Assembly (NCBI RefSeq): GCF_036324505.1
Contig: NC_086368.1
Location: 10,853,421-10,917,420, forward strand
From: Eleginops maclovinus
Taxonomy: Eukaryota; Chordata; Actinopteri; Perciformes; Eleginopidae
Reading direction: 5' to 3'
Length of the DNA: 64,000 bases
The notes beneath the pieces were generated by a model. That model had not been told where the DNA came from. It ran no database searches and saw only the letters and a program-made list of their open reading frames with translations. The position numbers and the translations under genes were made by a program. Shown here one piece after another: positions 53,531 to 64,000 of this stretch. Within the stretch, counting starts at the first letter, position 1. Each line of letters begins with the position of its first letter.

Positions 53531-53540
53531 AAGATGGCAG
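53531..53540 (+). promoter_or_regulatory. ppp4r1l: YY1-type site overlapping ppp4r1l start codon
   Basis: AAGATGGCAG matches the YY1 consensus AAGATGGCGG except for one base, and its ATG is the predicted start codon. The overlap of a YY1 site with an initiation codon recurs in vertebrate housekeeping genes. Confidence 0.5.
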
Positions 53541-56500
53541 GTAATGATGGCACTTTTCAAACAGTGTTTTATATAATATTTTCGCACTGTGCTGGAATTT
53601 ACACAGCTGCATTGTGGTCTTCGGATTATACATGTTTAAAATAGCTTCTCCCACACTACTGCATGTTTGGTTTTCACAGGCAAAGTGTTAGTAAGGCGAG
53701 TCAAGTCAAGCGAAAGCGCTGGACAAGCCTTGTTAGCAAACTTAGCACTGCTAGCAAGCTAGCTAACGAAAGCTACTCATGGGTATCGAAATGTGAGACT
53801 TTAAAGCTACATTTAAACGCACAGCTGCTCCGTATATGTTTATTATTTTTTAAACTACCACTCTGTTTTGTAATTAAACAGTACCGTATGCTTTCAGCGG
53901 TGTTTATTATCGAACTGTTGTCATAGCAAAGGCTAGCGAGTTGACCTAGCTACCGCTAGCCGAGTTGCTAAAGTCATTTTCAGCCATAAGCTGACCAAAT
54001 CCTCCTTTATACCATAACAAAGGGGAGATGTTGTTGTTTGCCAACATGTTTTGGGGGTGTTGTTAAAGCACCAGTAGCGCTATTTACTCCACCCATGCTA
54101 AAAACACGTTTGAAATGTATTTTCGAGATAGTTGTTGTTTTATATTTGGAGCACATTCCCCTGCATGCCCAGCTGTAAACACTGGCGTTAGCTGTCCCAG
54201 CACATGCGTCTCCTTCTGGGACTTCTTTCCGGGCTCTTCTTTTGAATACACTATTATAACTTATTGTCCTATAAACTGTGTAGTGTTCAAATTAAATCAG
54301 GATGGAAAGCCTGCTAGAAATGTCGGCCTATTACGTTATCACACTAACACATCTGTTAACACATTGAAACTATCCTCTTCACATGTCTAGTTTGGGTTTA
54401 ACACTTTGGACTGGCTGATACTGGGACGGAAACTGGAAGCCAATATTTCAAACAACTAGATTAGAAAGGATTCTGGGTGAATTTTGAGAATCTGCTTTGT
54501 ATTTTAGGCAACATAATATATATGGCATTAAGGCTAAGTAGTTGGTTATTTGACTAGAGTTGAAACATTTAGTCATAAATAAGTATTTTGATGTTCGATA
54601 AATCACTTTAATTCTTCAAGAAGACATTCTATGATAACAGAATGTCAAATGAGAGGATTTCCTGTTTGTTTTTTTCTCATTGTATATATACACATTTCTA
54701 GGAATGTCAAAACAAGACGTATGAAAACATCACGTTTGGCTCTGTAAAGTTTTGCAGACTAAACGATTGTTGATTAATGGGAACAATAATCTGAAGTTGC
54801 ACCCCTAGATCAAACATAACAGCTCAAAATGCATTTAAACAATGATGTGTAGTAGTTTCAGGAGGAACATGACATTGAACTTCATGATTATGAAATAACA
54901 AACTGGTTATTTCATTTTCAGCCACATACTGTTGTTCCATAACAATTGTACCTTTTATTTATAGTTTGTATTTAGGCCACACCATTGTGTAAGTGATCCA
55001 AATTTTTTTTTGAGATTTCATTTAAAGTAACCTATGTAGATCAAAACCAACCTAGTGTCACATCAGCAAAACTGGGAGGTCAGATGGATAGTAAAGATAA
55101 CATTTCTACAAGGAAGAAAACGGGTAGTTGTATGGGCTTCTGTTCAATTTAAAGCAGCTTGAAAACAAAACATAGCTCTATGTTTTAAAATACTGTATTC
55201 ACCAAATATGTATGGAAACTATACAGGGGATTTAGACAATTGGTAAAATAATTAAATACACAAGTTGAAATAAATAATCTTACTTTTACATTCTTTATTT
55301 TACAAACTTAACTAAATTAAATTGGAACAAGGCTTTTATGCAATCTGTCACCTTACATTCAAAGTACCAACAAGTTCCCAGTGTGAATACATTTATTTCC
55401 CAATGTGAGTTAGAACATTTTTGAACCGCCAACCAGCCCCCTGCCTTTGCTGGCCGTATATTGAGTATCGCTGCTGTGGATGATAGTCAATCAGAAAGTA
55501 CCCTCACACAGAAATAAGAGGTTCCTAAACTTGTAAGCTTTATAGTAGCCCATATACAATAAATGACCAAAATGACCAGTGACAACAAAATAACCTAATC
55601 TCATTCATTTCGTACACGATTATTTTTTTATCATTTCTAACTGATTGACATGGGGATCTGCAGGTGTTTTGAGGGTCTAAGAAGAACATTACATTTCTAT
55701 AATTGCCTTCTTGATTTGATGTCTTCCACATACCATATACCAACTACGTCATAGTTTCTGTTTTGCAGAGTGATCGATTTTCAATCTTACTGTAGAGGAC
55801 TTTGTCCTTTCTTGGTAATTGTCAGCCTGTAAACCTGCCTACACAGAGCTCCTTTAATTTTGTAGGGGGAGTGGTGTATGTAGTGATGGTATGTTGATGA
55901 CATGTTTGCCACAAACGGTTTCCCCCTCTAATTGCCTTATCCTTTCAGGTCTATCTTTATACTTTGAAGATGGCCACGATGATCTGGATGATTGTGAGTA
56001 CTTTTCTTATTTTAATATAAAACAATTACAGTATTGATGGATTCACTTCTTGTATATGTGGAACTCTGTTTTCCCTCTCTTTAGCAGGGAGTTATTGAAG
56101 TTTCATCTTTCTGGGCAACCCCATTCACCCATATGAAATATAAAGCTGTCAACAGTATTACAGGGTTTTACGCCTTGCTATTATTAGCCGTCATACAGAC
56201 CCGACAGTCCCTGTTGTCTGCATCAGCGTGGGCGATGAAACTGTGTTTGGATCCAACTGCAAAGCCAGTGTGTATTTATGGTTGGAACCATGGTTTCTGT
56301 AAGAAAGAAAATGTGTTGCCTGGTAAAGAGTCTTTGAAGATTTGTCATGTTCAAATGGAAAACATTCTGATCAATTAGTATTGCTGTTTATTTAACTTAA
56401 AACGATTGACAGGCAGGCTATATATGAATTATATCATGAAGGCAAATCTAACCAATACAGGTAATGACTGCCAATGAGCATTTTTGCACTTCAGTTTTAA

Positions 56501-59500
56501 GAGTTTTGGTCAGTATTTATTTAAATGTACCATCTGTCTGTTGCTTTGTAACTTATCCCTTTTTATATAGCAAAACAGTTTCACAGCACGATGCTGGGTG
56601 TAAATAACTTGAATAATCACAAATCGTACGTGGGCTGCAGGTGTTGCCAGTGAAAAGATACATTTGCACATCAATTTAGCCGAAGCATCATTATGACCAG
56701 AGAGGTTTAAATGTTTTCAACTTCAAGAGATTCTTCCTGGTAAAAAAACGTTATAACTAGTGAAAGGAAACCCTGGTTGAAACCTTAAATTGAGTAATAA
56801 GTTAGACCTGAGAATTTCTGCTTATTTCACCCATTGTAGTTTCCTAATTTCTGACATTTAGCCTGACTCAGTTGCTTCAACGTGGCGCTGCGATGGCTGT
56901 GGTCAATCTGTTAGCACTCATTTAAATGATTTATTTCCAGGCATCAGCTGTGTTCCAAAGATGAGGGGTTTTGACAATAAAAATGATCCTTCTTTCCATC
57001 CCGCAGTTGGATTTGATGACTATGGTTCAGAGTGTGACGGCATCCGTATCACAGCCTTCCTCGATGCGGGACAAGACAACCTGACACCCCTCGGGAGGCT
57101 AGAGAAATATGCCTTCAGCGAGAATGTCTTTAACAGGTAAGTGGAGCCCCGCGGTCACGATATTACTAAAAAACAATCTTTATAGGCAAATGCTTTGTTT
57201 TATTCAAATCTATATATCACTTCGTGAGACTCAAACAAACAGTAAGCTTGATCAGATGGGATTTGAATCGGGGTTGGGAGGAACTCACTAGAATCTGATG
57301 TACAGTTTCACATAACAGAATATTTTAGCCAGTGTCATGCTTCAGTCGAGCCACTGCATCCTTACTGACCTTTACCATGTCCACACTAATACCAACTCTG
57401 TCATTTATTCTACACTCTGGCCTAATCCCACCTGTTAATCATACTTTAGTAAATATGAATAAAAAACAGTTTGCTACCTGAATGCAAGTTAACACATTAT
57501 TTGTTTTGGTGTGGAAGTTAAGCTGTTAACAAACGCTCTGTTGTTGACGATTTGTATACAGAGTATTAGTGGCTTTTGAGCATCAAGGAAACATCTGCGA
57601 CCTTGTGGATCTTAGTATCTAGGAAACATCTGGCAAATGTCACTTCAGATGCCAGATATCCAACAAAACAAAAGAAATATGTCCTAACTTTCTTTCACCC
57701 AAACCAAAAAATAAAGTTTGATTGACTGTTAATCCTTCACTGACAGTAAGGGAATCATAGTTAAGTGTTTAATAGATTGCATAAATAATATAATTATGTT
57801 GCATTCACAAGATATCATTATTAGATTTTATTTTAATCATATTTATTGTATGAAATGTATTGAATAGTGACTACATTGTACAAAAATAATCAATATAAAG
57901 TTTTATTTCAAGTCATCTCCAGGTGTGTGTTTAAAAATCACCTGAACAACTGCCTGCATGCCTGTGTGTTTACTTATCACATACCTGCCTTCACTCTTTA
58001 GTGCAGGAATTCAAAAGACTTAAACATCAAAGACTTAATGTTGAGCTACGGGTGGATGGTTTCTGTCTGGATATGCCAATAGTAGCCCTAGTTTATTGAA
58101 GGTTTAAAGTGATGAGTGATGGCGCATGTATTTTGTTATATTCCTGATGTGGTACCATCTGTGTAGCGACAAAAGCCCGCTAGATGTACTTGGTGTATTT
58201 AAAGTCCTCTGCAAACATTTAACGCTGCCCCGTGGTGCCCTCACAAGTGTGTTTAGTTCCTGTCTTCATGCTTTTCATGCTTGGCTTTGCAGGGCTCAAG
58301 CCCTGCTGTCATTTACCAGTTTGTGTGTATCTCCGTGTAATGCTCTTGGCAGCTCTGTCCGAGCAGTATGCCATGCACTGTGCATTCAGCACTTGTAGGT
58401 ATTGGCAGGCCGTCTACTAACTTGATGCTCCTGTTGCTCTCTAGGCAGATCGTGGCTCGCGGCCTGCTTGATGTGCTTCGAGAGTTCAGTGACAATGAAA
58501 ATGATTTTATCAGTGTCATGGAGACAGTTGCCAGAATGTCAGAAGATGGAGGTAGATGAATTTTTCTTTGCATCATTGTCTTAACTCAGATAAATCTATA
58601 GTTGACTAGTTTCTCTTTTTTAATCTTTTTACGTTTTTCTTTATTAAATGCAATTAAACTCTACCAGGATATCTTTGTAAAGAAAAAGCAGCTAGGAGTA
58701 GTTGATAAGGATATTTCAAACAAATAAATATGTTATTTTGATTTGAAGTCAAATTAATAAAAGTAATTGTTCAGTCATTAATCACAGACTCTCTTTCAAC
58801 AGAGAATGTCCTGTTCTCTTTTCTGTTTCATGTTTTATTAAACTTTGGATTTTGAGAAAACAATACATTTAAAGACATCACCTGGGACCTCAAGATGATG
58901 GGATTTGTATTTATTTTTTCACATTAGTGTTCCTATGCACATTAAGCTCATACTTATTTTGTGTGTACCCAGAGCCCACAGTGCGAGCTGAACTAATGGA
59001 GCAGGTTCCCAACATCGCCATGTTCTTACACGAGAGCCGACCCAACTTTCCAGCAGCTTTCTCAAGATACTTGGTGCCCATTGTACACCGATACCTCACA
59101 GATCCAAATAACCAGGTAGGTTTCAAGTGTTCCTCTTTTCTAGTTATTTTTTTACAATGGAAACATTCACTACTTGTAGTTTCGGTGTGCTATTTTTGAC
59201 AGCTAACCAAAAATAAGAGAAATACAAATTCCATCACTTGTCCGATTTATTCACATTAATAGTTTGAACTGTTTTTTAACGTCCCACTTTTTTTTCCAGG
59301 TGCGGAAGACGAGTCAGGCAGCGCTGCTTGTTCTCTTGGAGCAGGGCCTCATCTCTAAAGCTGATATGGAGACCAAAGTTTGTCCAGTTCTGCTCGACCT
59401 CACAGAACCCAACTGTGACGATGACTACAAAATCGAGGCAGTCGCGGTAAATAAACCCCTGTTGTATTTTTAAGCAAAAGTTGTTGTGTAGTTTGTGATT

Positions 59501-60940
59501 TAATATTGGGGAAAACACACACATTTATTTTTATTTCTGCTTTCAGTTCAAATTTAAGCTTTTTGCAGCAAATATTTCCCCTTCATTGAAGCACAGTCTG
59601 AGTTTGTTTGGCACTAAATGCTCTCCATTCATCTCTTTCAGATCATGTGTAAAGTTGTCACCATGCTGAGCAAAGACACTGTGGAGCATCTACTGCTGCC
59701 ACGCTTCTGTGACCTGTGCAGTGACGCCAGACTCTTTCAAGTCCGCAAGGTAATAAACTCTAAATAATTCACAGATGAACACACATTTTTTTCTACAGAG
59801 AGTTAAATTGTGTCAGAATGAATTCAAAAACAATGTGAGGGAGCCCTAACTCTGTTTTAGCCCACACTGCGCTTTTGTTTTCTGTGAGGAATGTTAATTC
59901 TGTGGTGTAACTGGTGCTGGTTGGGAAAGGGTATTTATGAGCTGGAAAGGCAGGTAAACATTGTGAATTACTTTTGACAATTGTTTTTAAAAATGTTTTT
60001 GATTGGTTGATGTGTTTGACACTTAACTTTAATGGTCTGAACTACAAAGCAGAAATACAGTTTGTTTGAATTTGCTTTAATAAATATAAACACTTTTACT
60101 GGTAACAATGTTACACAGGTTATGTTAGGTTGCAACACAAAGTAAATTGATGATTAACAATTTACATTTAAATGTACACATCATGTAAACCTTTAAAATC
60201 TTAAAATCACCCTTTTCTTTTCTGTTTAATCTTCAGCGGGTAGAAGGGGTGAAATGTTTGGTTTTATACGGTAATCATACAGTGGTAAATAACTGTATGG
60301 AGAAAAATGTACAATACACCATTAAACATCTAATCATGTGGCTTAGTGACCATAGCATTAGGCAGTGTGGATAATAGCGAATCATCCTTTAAGAAACACT
60401 GAATGATCAAGCTAGGGGAGATTTAGTAAGGGGACCACTTTGTGTTATGAGTATTTTATTGGAATGAATCATTTCTGTCTCCTTATGAGATACCATGAAA
60501 ATGTGTAACCTCTTGTTCAGTTGGTTTGTTGTTCATGGTTTAACATTTTTCTCTGCCTTGCTGATCATTGTGATGTTTGAATTGTGTATTACAGGTCTGT
60601 GCAGCCAATTTTGGAGAATTTTGTTCAATTGTTGGTCAGGAGGCCACAGAAAAACTACTGGTGAGAAGCTCCACAATCTGCAATAAGATGTCATTATGTA
60701 ACATTAAAGTTTAACATTGATTGAAGATTTCCAGGTTATACTGACCTTTTTCATTTTATTTCTTTTAGATGCCCAAATTCTTTGATCTGTGCTCGGACAG
60801 TCTGTGGGGCATAAGAAAAGCCTGTGCAGAGTGCTTCATGATGGTCTCCAATTCTACCTCTCCAGAGGTGCGACGTGCAAAGTTGTCCCCCTTGTTCATA
60901 AGCCTCATCAGTGACCAGTCTCGCTGGGTAAGACACATTA

Positions 60941-61001
<61 letters not shown>

Positions 61002-63628
61002 AAATTATGTTGCATAAAAGCACCAGTGCATTTATGTAACTTCCTCCTGTATGATGATGAAAATGGAGCTGTTTTCCTCATCACTTTGTGCATTCTCTTG
61101 TTCTTGATTTTGAGCTGTTATTTTTTTTCTTCGATTAGAATACTCTTCTCTGTTTTCTTTTTCGTAATGTTCGGTATGATGTTAGAATAACAAACTGTCA
61201 TTCTCAGAAAAATTCTCATACAGTCATACAGAGAGAAAAACAAGTGTTGAGCAACTGATAAGAAATGGAAAATCTCAACAACATAAAAGTCACTTCTCTC
61301 ACTGGCAATTTTAGTATATTTTTAAAGTGGTTGCAAAAATGATTATCAACGATTCAAATCCTAGCATTTACCCATGGCCACGCGGGTCCAAACTACACAC
61401 ACTTATGATGGAGAGTTTGATAAGCTTGATGAACATGTGCGGTCTTGTCTGTGTGCATAGCACAAATGAGCTTGAGGCCAATGTCTTGACTGTGAGGGGT
61501 GAGAGAGAGGGAGAGGGGGCCGGTGCCAGAAGCCTGTCACTGTCAGCTCTCGCAGGGCTCAAGACGTTTTGTCTTTTTTTATCGTAGAGGGTCGGGTTTA
61601 GCTTCAAGTCATTTAATTTTCTCCTGAGCACACACAACATAATGACATGTGCAAACTTAAGATGTTTTTGGGGAAATCTGTGTATTTAAGTTTAGACCAA
61701 CAGATTCATATATTGATATAATAGACTGACCGTCAAACCAAGTTGGCTCAGCTTAGTAACTTCATTCATTTTTATTTTTTAAATGTAAGCTTTGATGAAA
61801 GTGACTGATTCCCCTCTGCTCCACTTTTAGGTGCGACAGGCTGCCTTCCAGTCTCTGGGACGTTTCATCTCCACCTTTGCCAATCCCTCCAGCACAGGCT
61901 TTCACTTCAGAGAGGACGGCGCCCTGCTAGAGCTCCCCAGGTGTACATTAGCCAGGTAAAACCCCTCACCTTCATCACCACTGCAACAACCAACACTGGG
62001 TTTGCTACAATGATTGATGGACATAAGCAGCTCAAAGTCTGGCAGGAATTGTTGTCATTACCTCATAATTGTATTATATGTTAAGTCACTGACACAGTTT
62101 TACACGTTGCATCCTCCAATGATGAGTCATTGTCTTCAATGACGGGTTTGATCTGGTCAGTCCAGTTTTTTTTTTTTTGTGTGTGTGTTTTAAAGGTATA
62201 TTTGCTTCAGCATAGAAATCAAAACAATGGAGGTTGACACAATTAATCATTTTGTTAACTAAATCTATAGTTAAATACATCATCAAGACATTTTCCGAAC
62301 TTAAGATAGTTAGGTGACGAGTAAACGCTGATTCTGCAACAGTGCCGGGGGAAAGAAACATAATGTTCACTATACTCTGATTACTAAAAATACAAACTGC
62401 AATAGTTACTGCATCTTTGAAAAAGATGAGACTTTATTACAACTAAAACTTGACAAAACATTTCGAAAATAAGATTTGTTTTTCTTACAAGGACATTTGA
62501 CACATACCTAACACCAGATAAATGCTGGTTCACACATTATTCTGAATACATTTGACCTAGAACCGTATTTATCTTGTAGTGGCTCTTTTTATAATATGAT
62601 TTGGGTTAAGTAATAACGCCAAGGCTTAACATTTGTAGAGTTTAGGTATAGTATGTAAGTATAAGGTCTGTTCTTTAAATCTATATTTAGAGTATCCCTA
62701 AACATTTTGTTGGTCTCACTTCAGTGACTGCTCCCTAAACTCTCTGAACTGCTCCGACATCAGCGGCTGCCACACGGGAAGAACTATCGCTCACACGCCT
62801 CCCAACCAGGACGGCCGCGCCACACCGTCCCCGGAGCACGTGTCGACAGCTGACGGTGATGAAATGCACAACTACGACGACAACCATTCTGTTCCTGGGG
62901 CGATGCGCAGCGGCTTCACTCGCACATTCTTGAACAGCAACGCCAGCCCCACGACCACAAACAACGCTAAAAACACAAAAGACACGGAGCAGACGGACGA
63001 GAACTTTAACTCTTTCAACTATTGGAGATCTCCTTTACCAGACATCAGCGGGGAGCTGGAGATGCTAAAAGGTCAAAAGTCAGAGGAGGCGAAAGAGCAG
63101 GAGGAACAGAAAGAGGACAGAGAGGTAGAGCAACTGAATATTCCTGATTCCAAGTTGAGTCCTGGCAAAGCGACCAGCGACCAGATCCAGAAGGTCTTGG
63201 ATTGTTTGCAACCGCACATTGATGACCCCGACGTACAAGGTGGGTAGAAGGAGGCAGAAATCATGACCTGTATAGGAAGCCTTGTATCGGCATGTAGATT
63301 GAGTTGTAATGTGAATTTCCCTCCAGCCCAAGTCCAGGTTCTGTCAGCAGCTCTGAAGGCCGCCCAGCTCGACGGCCCCGAAGACGAAGACCTCACTGAA
63401 CCCGAGCAGGAAGAGCAGCCCGAGGAGAACACAGACAGCCCGTCTGTGGAGACCAAATCTGTGGAGGTCCAGTCTGACAGTGAAGAGTGTCCCACAGAAG
63501 AGGAGCCCACGACGGAAGCTCCTGCAGCCGACCCCGAATCGAGCCCTGTCCAGGAGCAAGGGGACGAGGAGACGCAGACGGAGCCCCTGGAGGACCAGGA
63601 AGAGTCTCCTCCGGACTCCCCTATTCAA
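53534..63628 (+). CDS. ppp4r1l: PP4 regulatory subunit 1-like (ppp4r1l), 12 exons in window, 3' end outside
   Basis: Exons: 53534-53540, 55949-55993, 57007-57136, 58445-58551, 58973-59115, 59300-59446, 59642-59749, 60595-60660, 60769-60927, 61831-61955, 62725-63239 and 63327-63628. This gives 618 codons in phase with no stop. PPP4R1-family proteins are HEAT-repeat scaffolds that bind the PP4 catalytic subunit and direct it to substrates. Residues about 65-345 form HEAT-type helical repeats (EPTVRAELMEQVP, NQVRKTSQAALL, VRKVCAANFG, WGIRKACAECF, RWVRQAAFQSLG). Residues about 346-500 are a polar, acidic linker with the conserved FNSFNYWRSPLPDI. PHIDDPDVQAQVQVLSAAL follows, then a glutamate/proline-rich tail. 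The start MAGLSLYFEDGHDDLDDFGF and the vapb/rab22a linkage favour PPP4R1L over PPP4R1. The last exon is taken to splice at CAA/GTAGGA, because PIQ aligns with the position before DVVPQ in PPP4R1. If unspliced, it ends in TAA at 63640. Confidence 0.92.
53541..55948. other. ppp4r1l: ppp4r1l intron 1
   Basis: A 2.4 kb intron following a 7-base coding exon. The first 400 bases remain CpG-containing and may carry promoter elements. No exon was recognised. Confidence 0.7.
55994..58444. other. ppp4r1l: ppp4r1l introns 2 and 3
   Basis: Intron 2 (55994-57006) and intron 3 (57137-58444) flank exon 3. Both are AT-rich without recognisable repeats or exons. Confidence 0.65.
58552..58972. other. ppp4r1l: ppp4r1l intron 4
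   Basis: A 421-base AT-rich intron. No feature other than the splice sites was seen. Confidence 0.7.
59750..60594. other. ppp4r1l: ppp4r1l intron 7
   Basis: An 845-base AT-rich intron with no distinctive feature. Confidence 0.7.
60928..61830. other. ppp4r1l: ppp4r1l intron 9
   Basis: A 903-base intron that starts GTAAGA and runs into a CA repeat 15 bases later. A less AT-rich patch at 61360-61590 is not recognised as coding. Confidence 0.7.
60943..60998. repeat. (AC)n microsatellite next to a splice donor
   Basis: There are 28 pure AC units starting 15 bases after the exon 9 donor of ppp4r1l. Confidence 0.97.
61956..62724. other. ppp4r1l: ppp4r1l intron 10
   Basis: A 769-base AT-rich intron with a T12 run and a short TG run near 62168-62188. 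Nothing else was seen. Confidence 0.7.
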
Positions 63629-64000
63629 GTAGGAGACTAACAGATCCTTACAGTTTCAGTCAGCTGTGTGACTACATATAGTGGACTGTAGAAGTCAATT
63701 TATTGAACATGTTTACAAAGTATAAATAATAAAGTTCATGTTCAAAAGGGGCAAGAAGAAACATAAAAGCTTTTCTAGTCCTATCCCCTCTAGCAAACAT
63801 TGCTAATCGAAAGTCCTACAGAGTTCACTTCATGGTCGTCAGCGGTCGTGATATTTGCATCGTTTTAAAAAATAAATAAAATTCATTCATAATATTTAAA
63901 TAATATTCACAGATAAACCCAAAAAAAATAACAAAATCGCCAAAGACAAACAATAATCCTGAGATCATCGGTCCTGCTCATAACCATTTAAAGTTTGTTT
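63629..64000 (+). other. ppp4r1l: Start of ppp4r1l intron 12 or alternative 3' UTR
   Basis: After the CAA/GTAGGA candidate donor, reading through gives TAA at 63638-63640. An AATAAA follows at 63728-63733. The sequence is otherwise AT-rich and non-coding up to the window edge. Confidence 0.55.
63728..63733 (+). promoter_or_regulatory. ppp4r1l: AATAAA, possible intronic polyadenylation signal
   Basis: The hexamer lies 88 bases after the read-through stop codon. It would allow a short ppp4r1l transcript encoding only the N-terminal HEAT half and acidic tail. AT-rich DNA produces this hexamer often, so use is unproven. Confidence 0.3.

Larger units (their letters stand above)
52984..53533. promoter_or_regulatory. 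Divergent rab22a / ppp4r1l promoter
   Basis: The 550 bases between the two opposed start codons must hold both 5' UTRs and a shared promoter. The right half is GC-rich. A cluster within 40 bases carries a YY1-type CCATCTT (53244-53250), a CACGTG palindrome (53266-53275) and an ETS-type TTCCGG (53278-53283). No TATA box is evident. Human RAB22A and PPP4R1L are likewise head to head. Confidence 0.8.

Noticed and set aside
61327..61640. Possible extra ppp4r1l exon in intron 9
   Set aside because: Direct exon 9-10 joining gives the contiguous HEAT motif SRWVRQAAFQSLG, so no exon is missing, and the local frames show no family similarity.
63073..63628. Minus-strand frames of 94-145 codons
   Set aside because: They are antisense shadows of ppp4r1l exons 11 and 12. 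Their low stop count comes from GAG/GAA-rich coding DNA.

Overview
This is nuclear DNA of a ray-finned fish, most likely a percomorph teleost; the species cannot be named from the sequence. The evidence is four spliced vertebrate genes with GT-AG introns, many long (CA)n microsatellites, and several degenerate copies of interspersed repeats that I recognise as common in teleosts. There is no sign of bacterial, viral or organellar sequence.

Layout: 1-2.2 kb is upstream intergenic DNA. apcdd1l (+) has 4 coding exons from 2623 to 13784, with an 8.3 kb first intron. From 14.6 to about 24.9 kb is a gene-poor, repeat-bearing intergenic stretch. vapb (-) has 6 coding exons from 40669 down to 25093. 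From 40.7 to 45.9 kb lies the vapb promoter, intergenic DNA and probably the rab22a 3' UTR. rab22a (-) has 7 coding exons from 52983 down to 45913. A 550-bp head-to-head promoter follows (52984-53533). ppp4r1l (+) starts at 53534 and runs off the right edge; 12 coding exons (618 codons) are inside the window.

Every exon junction was checked for phase. apcdd1l gives 503 aa, vapb 243 aa and rab22a 194 aa with no frameshift or internal stop, and ppp4r1l is open across all 12 exons.

The order and orientation (apcdd1l forward, vapb and rab22a reverse, ppp4r1l forward) mirror human 20q13.32 (APCDD1L, VAPB, RAB22A, PPP4R1L). The paralogous set APCDD1, VAPA, RAB31, PPP4R1 lies on human 18p11.22, so this is one half of an ancient vertebrate duplication. 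The four products are not one pathway: a predicted secreted or membrane Wnt/BMP-pathway inhibitor, an ER contact-site tether, an early-endosome GTPase, and a PP4 phosphatase HEAT scaffold. What binds them together is ancestral linkage and, for rab22a and ppp4r1l, a shared promoter.

The points most worth following are: ppp4r1l is intact here although its human counterpart is annotated as a pseudogene; the divergent promoter holds a perfect GTCACGTGAC palindrome flanked by YY1-like and ETS-like sites; the vapb promoter holds a full CRE; a 59-codon upstream ORF in the apcdd1l leader could encode a basic/hydrophobic micropeptide; and ppp4r1l may end early by intronic polyadenylation at the right edge. 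I found no evidence of a wholly new biological system.
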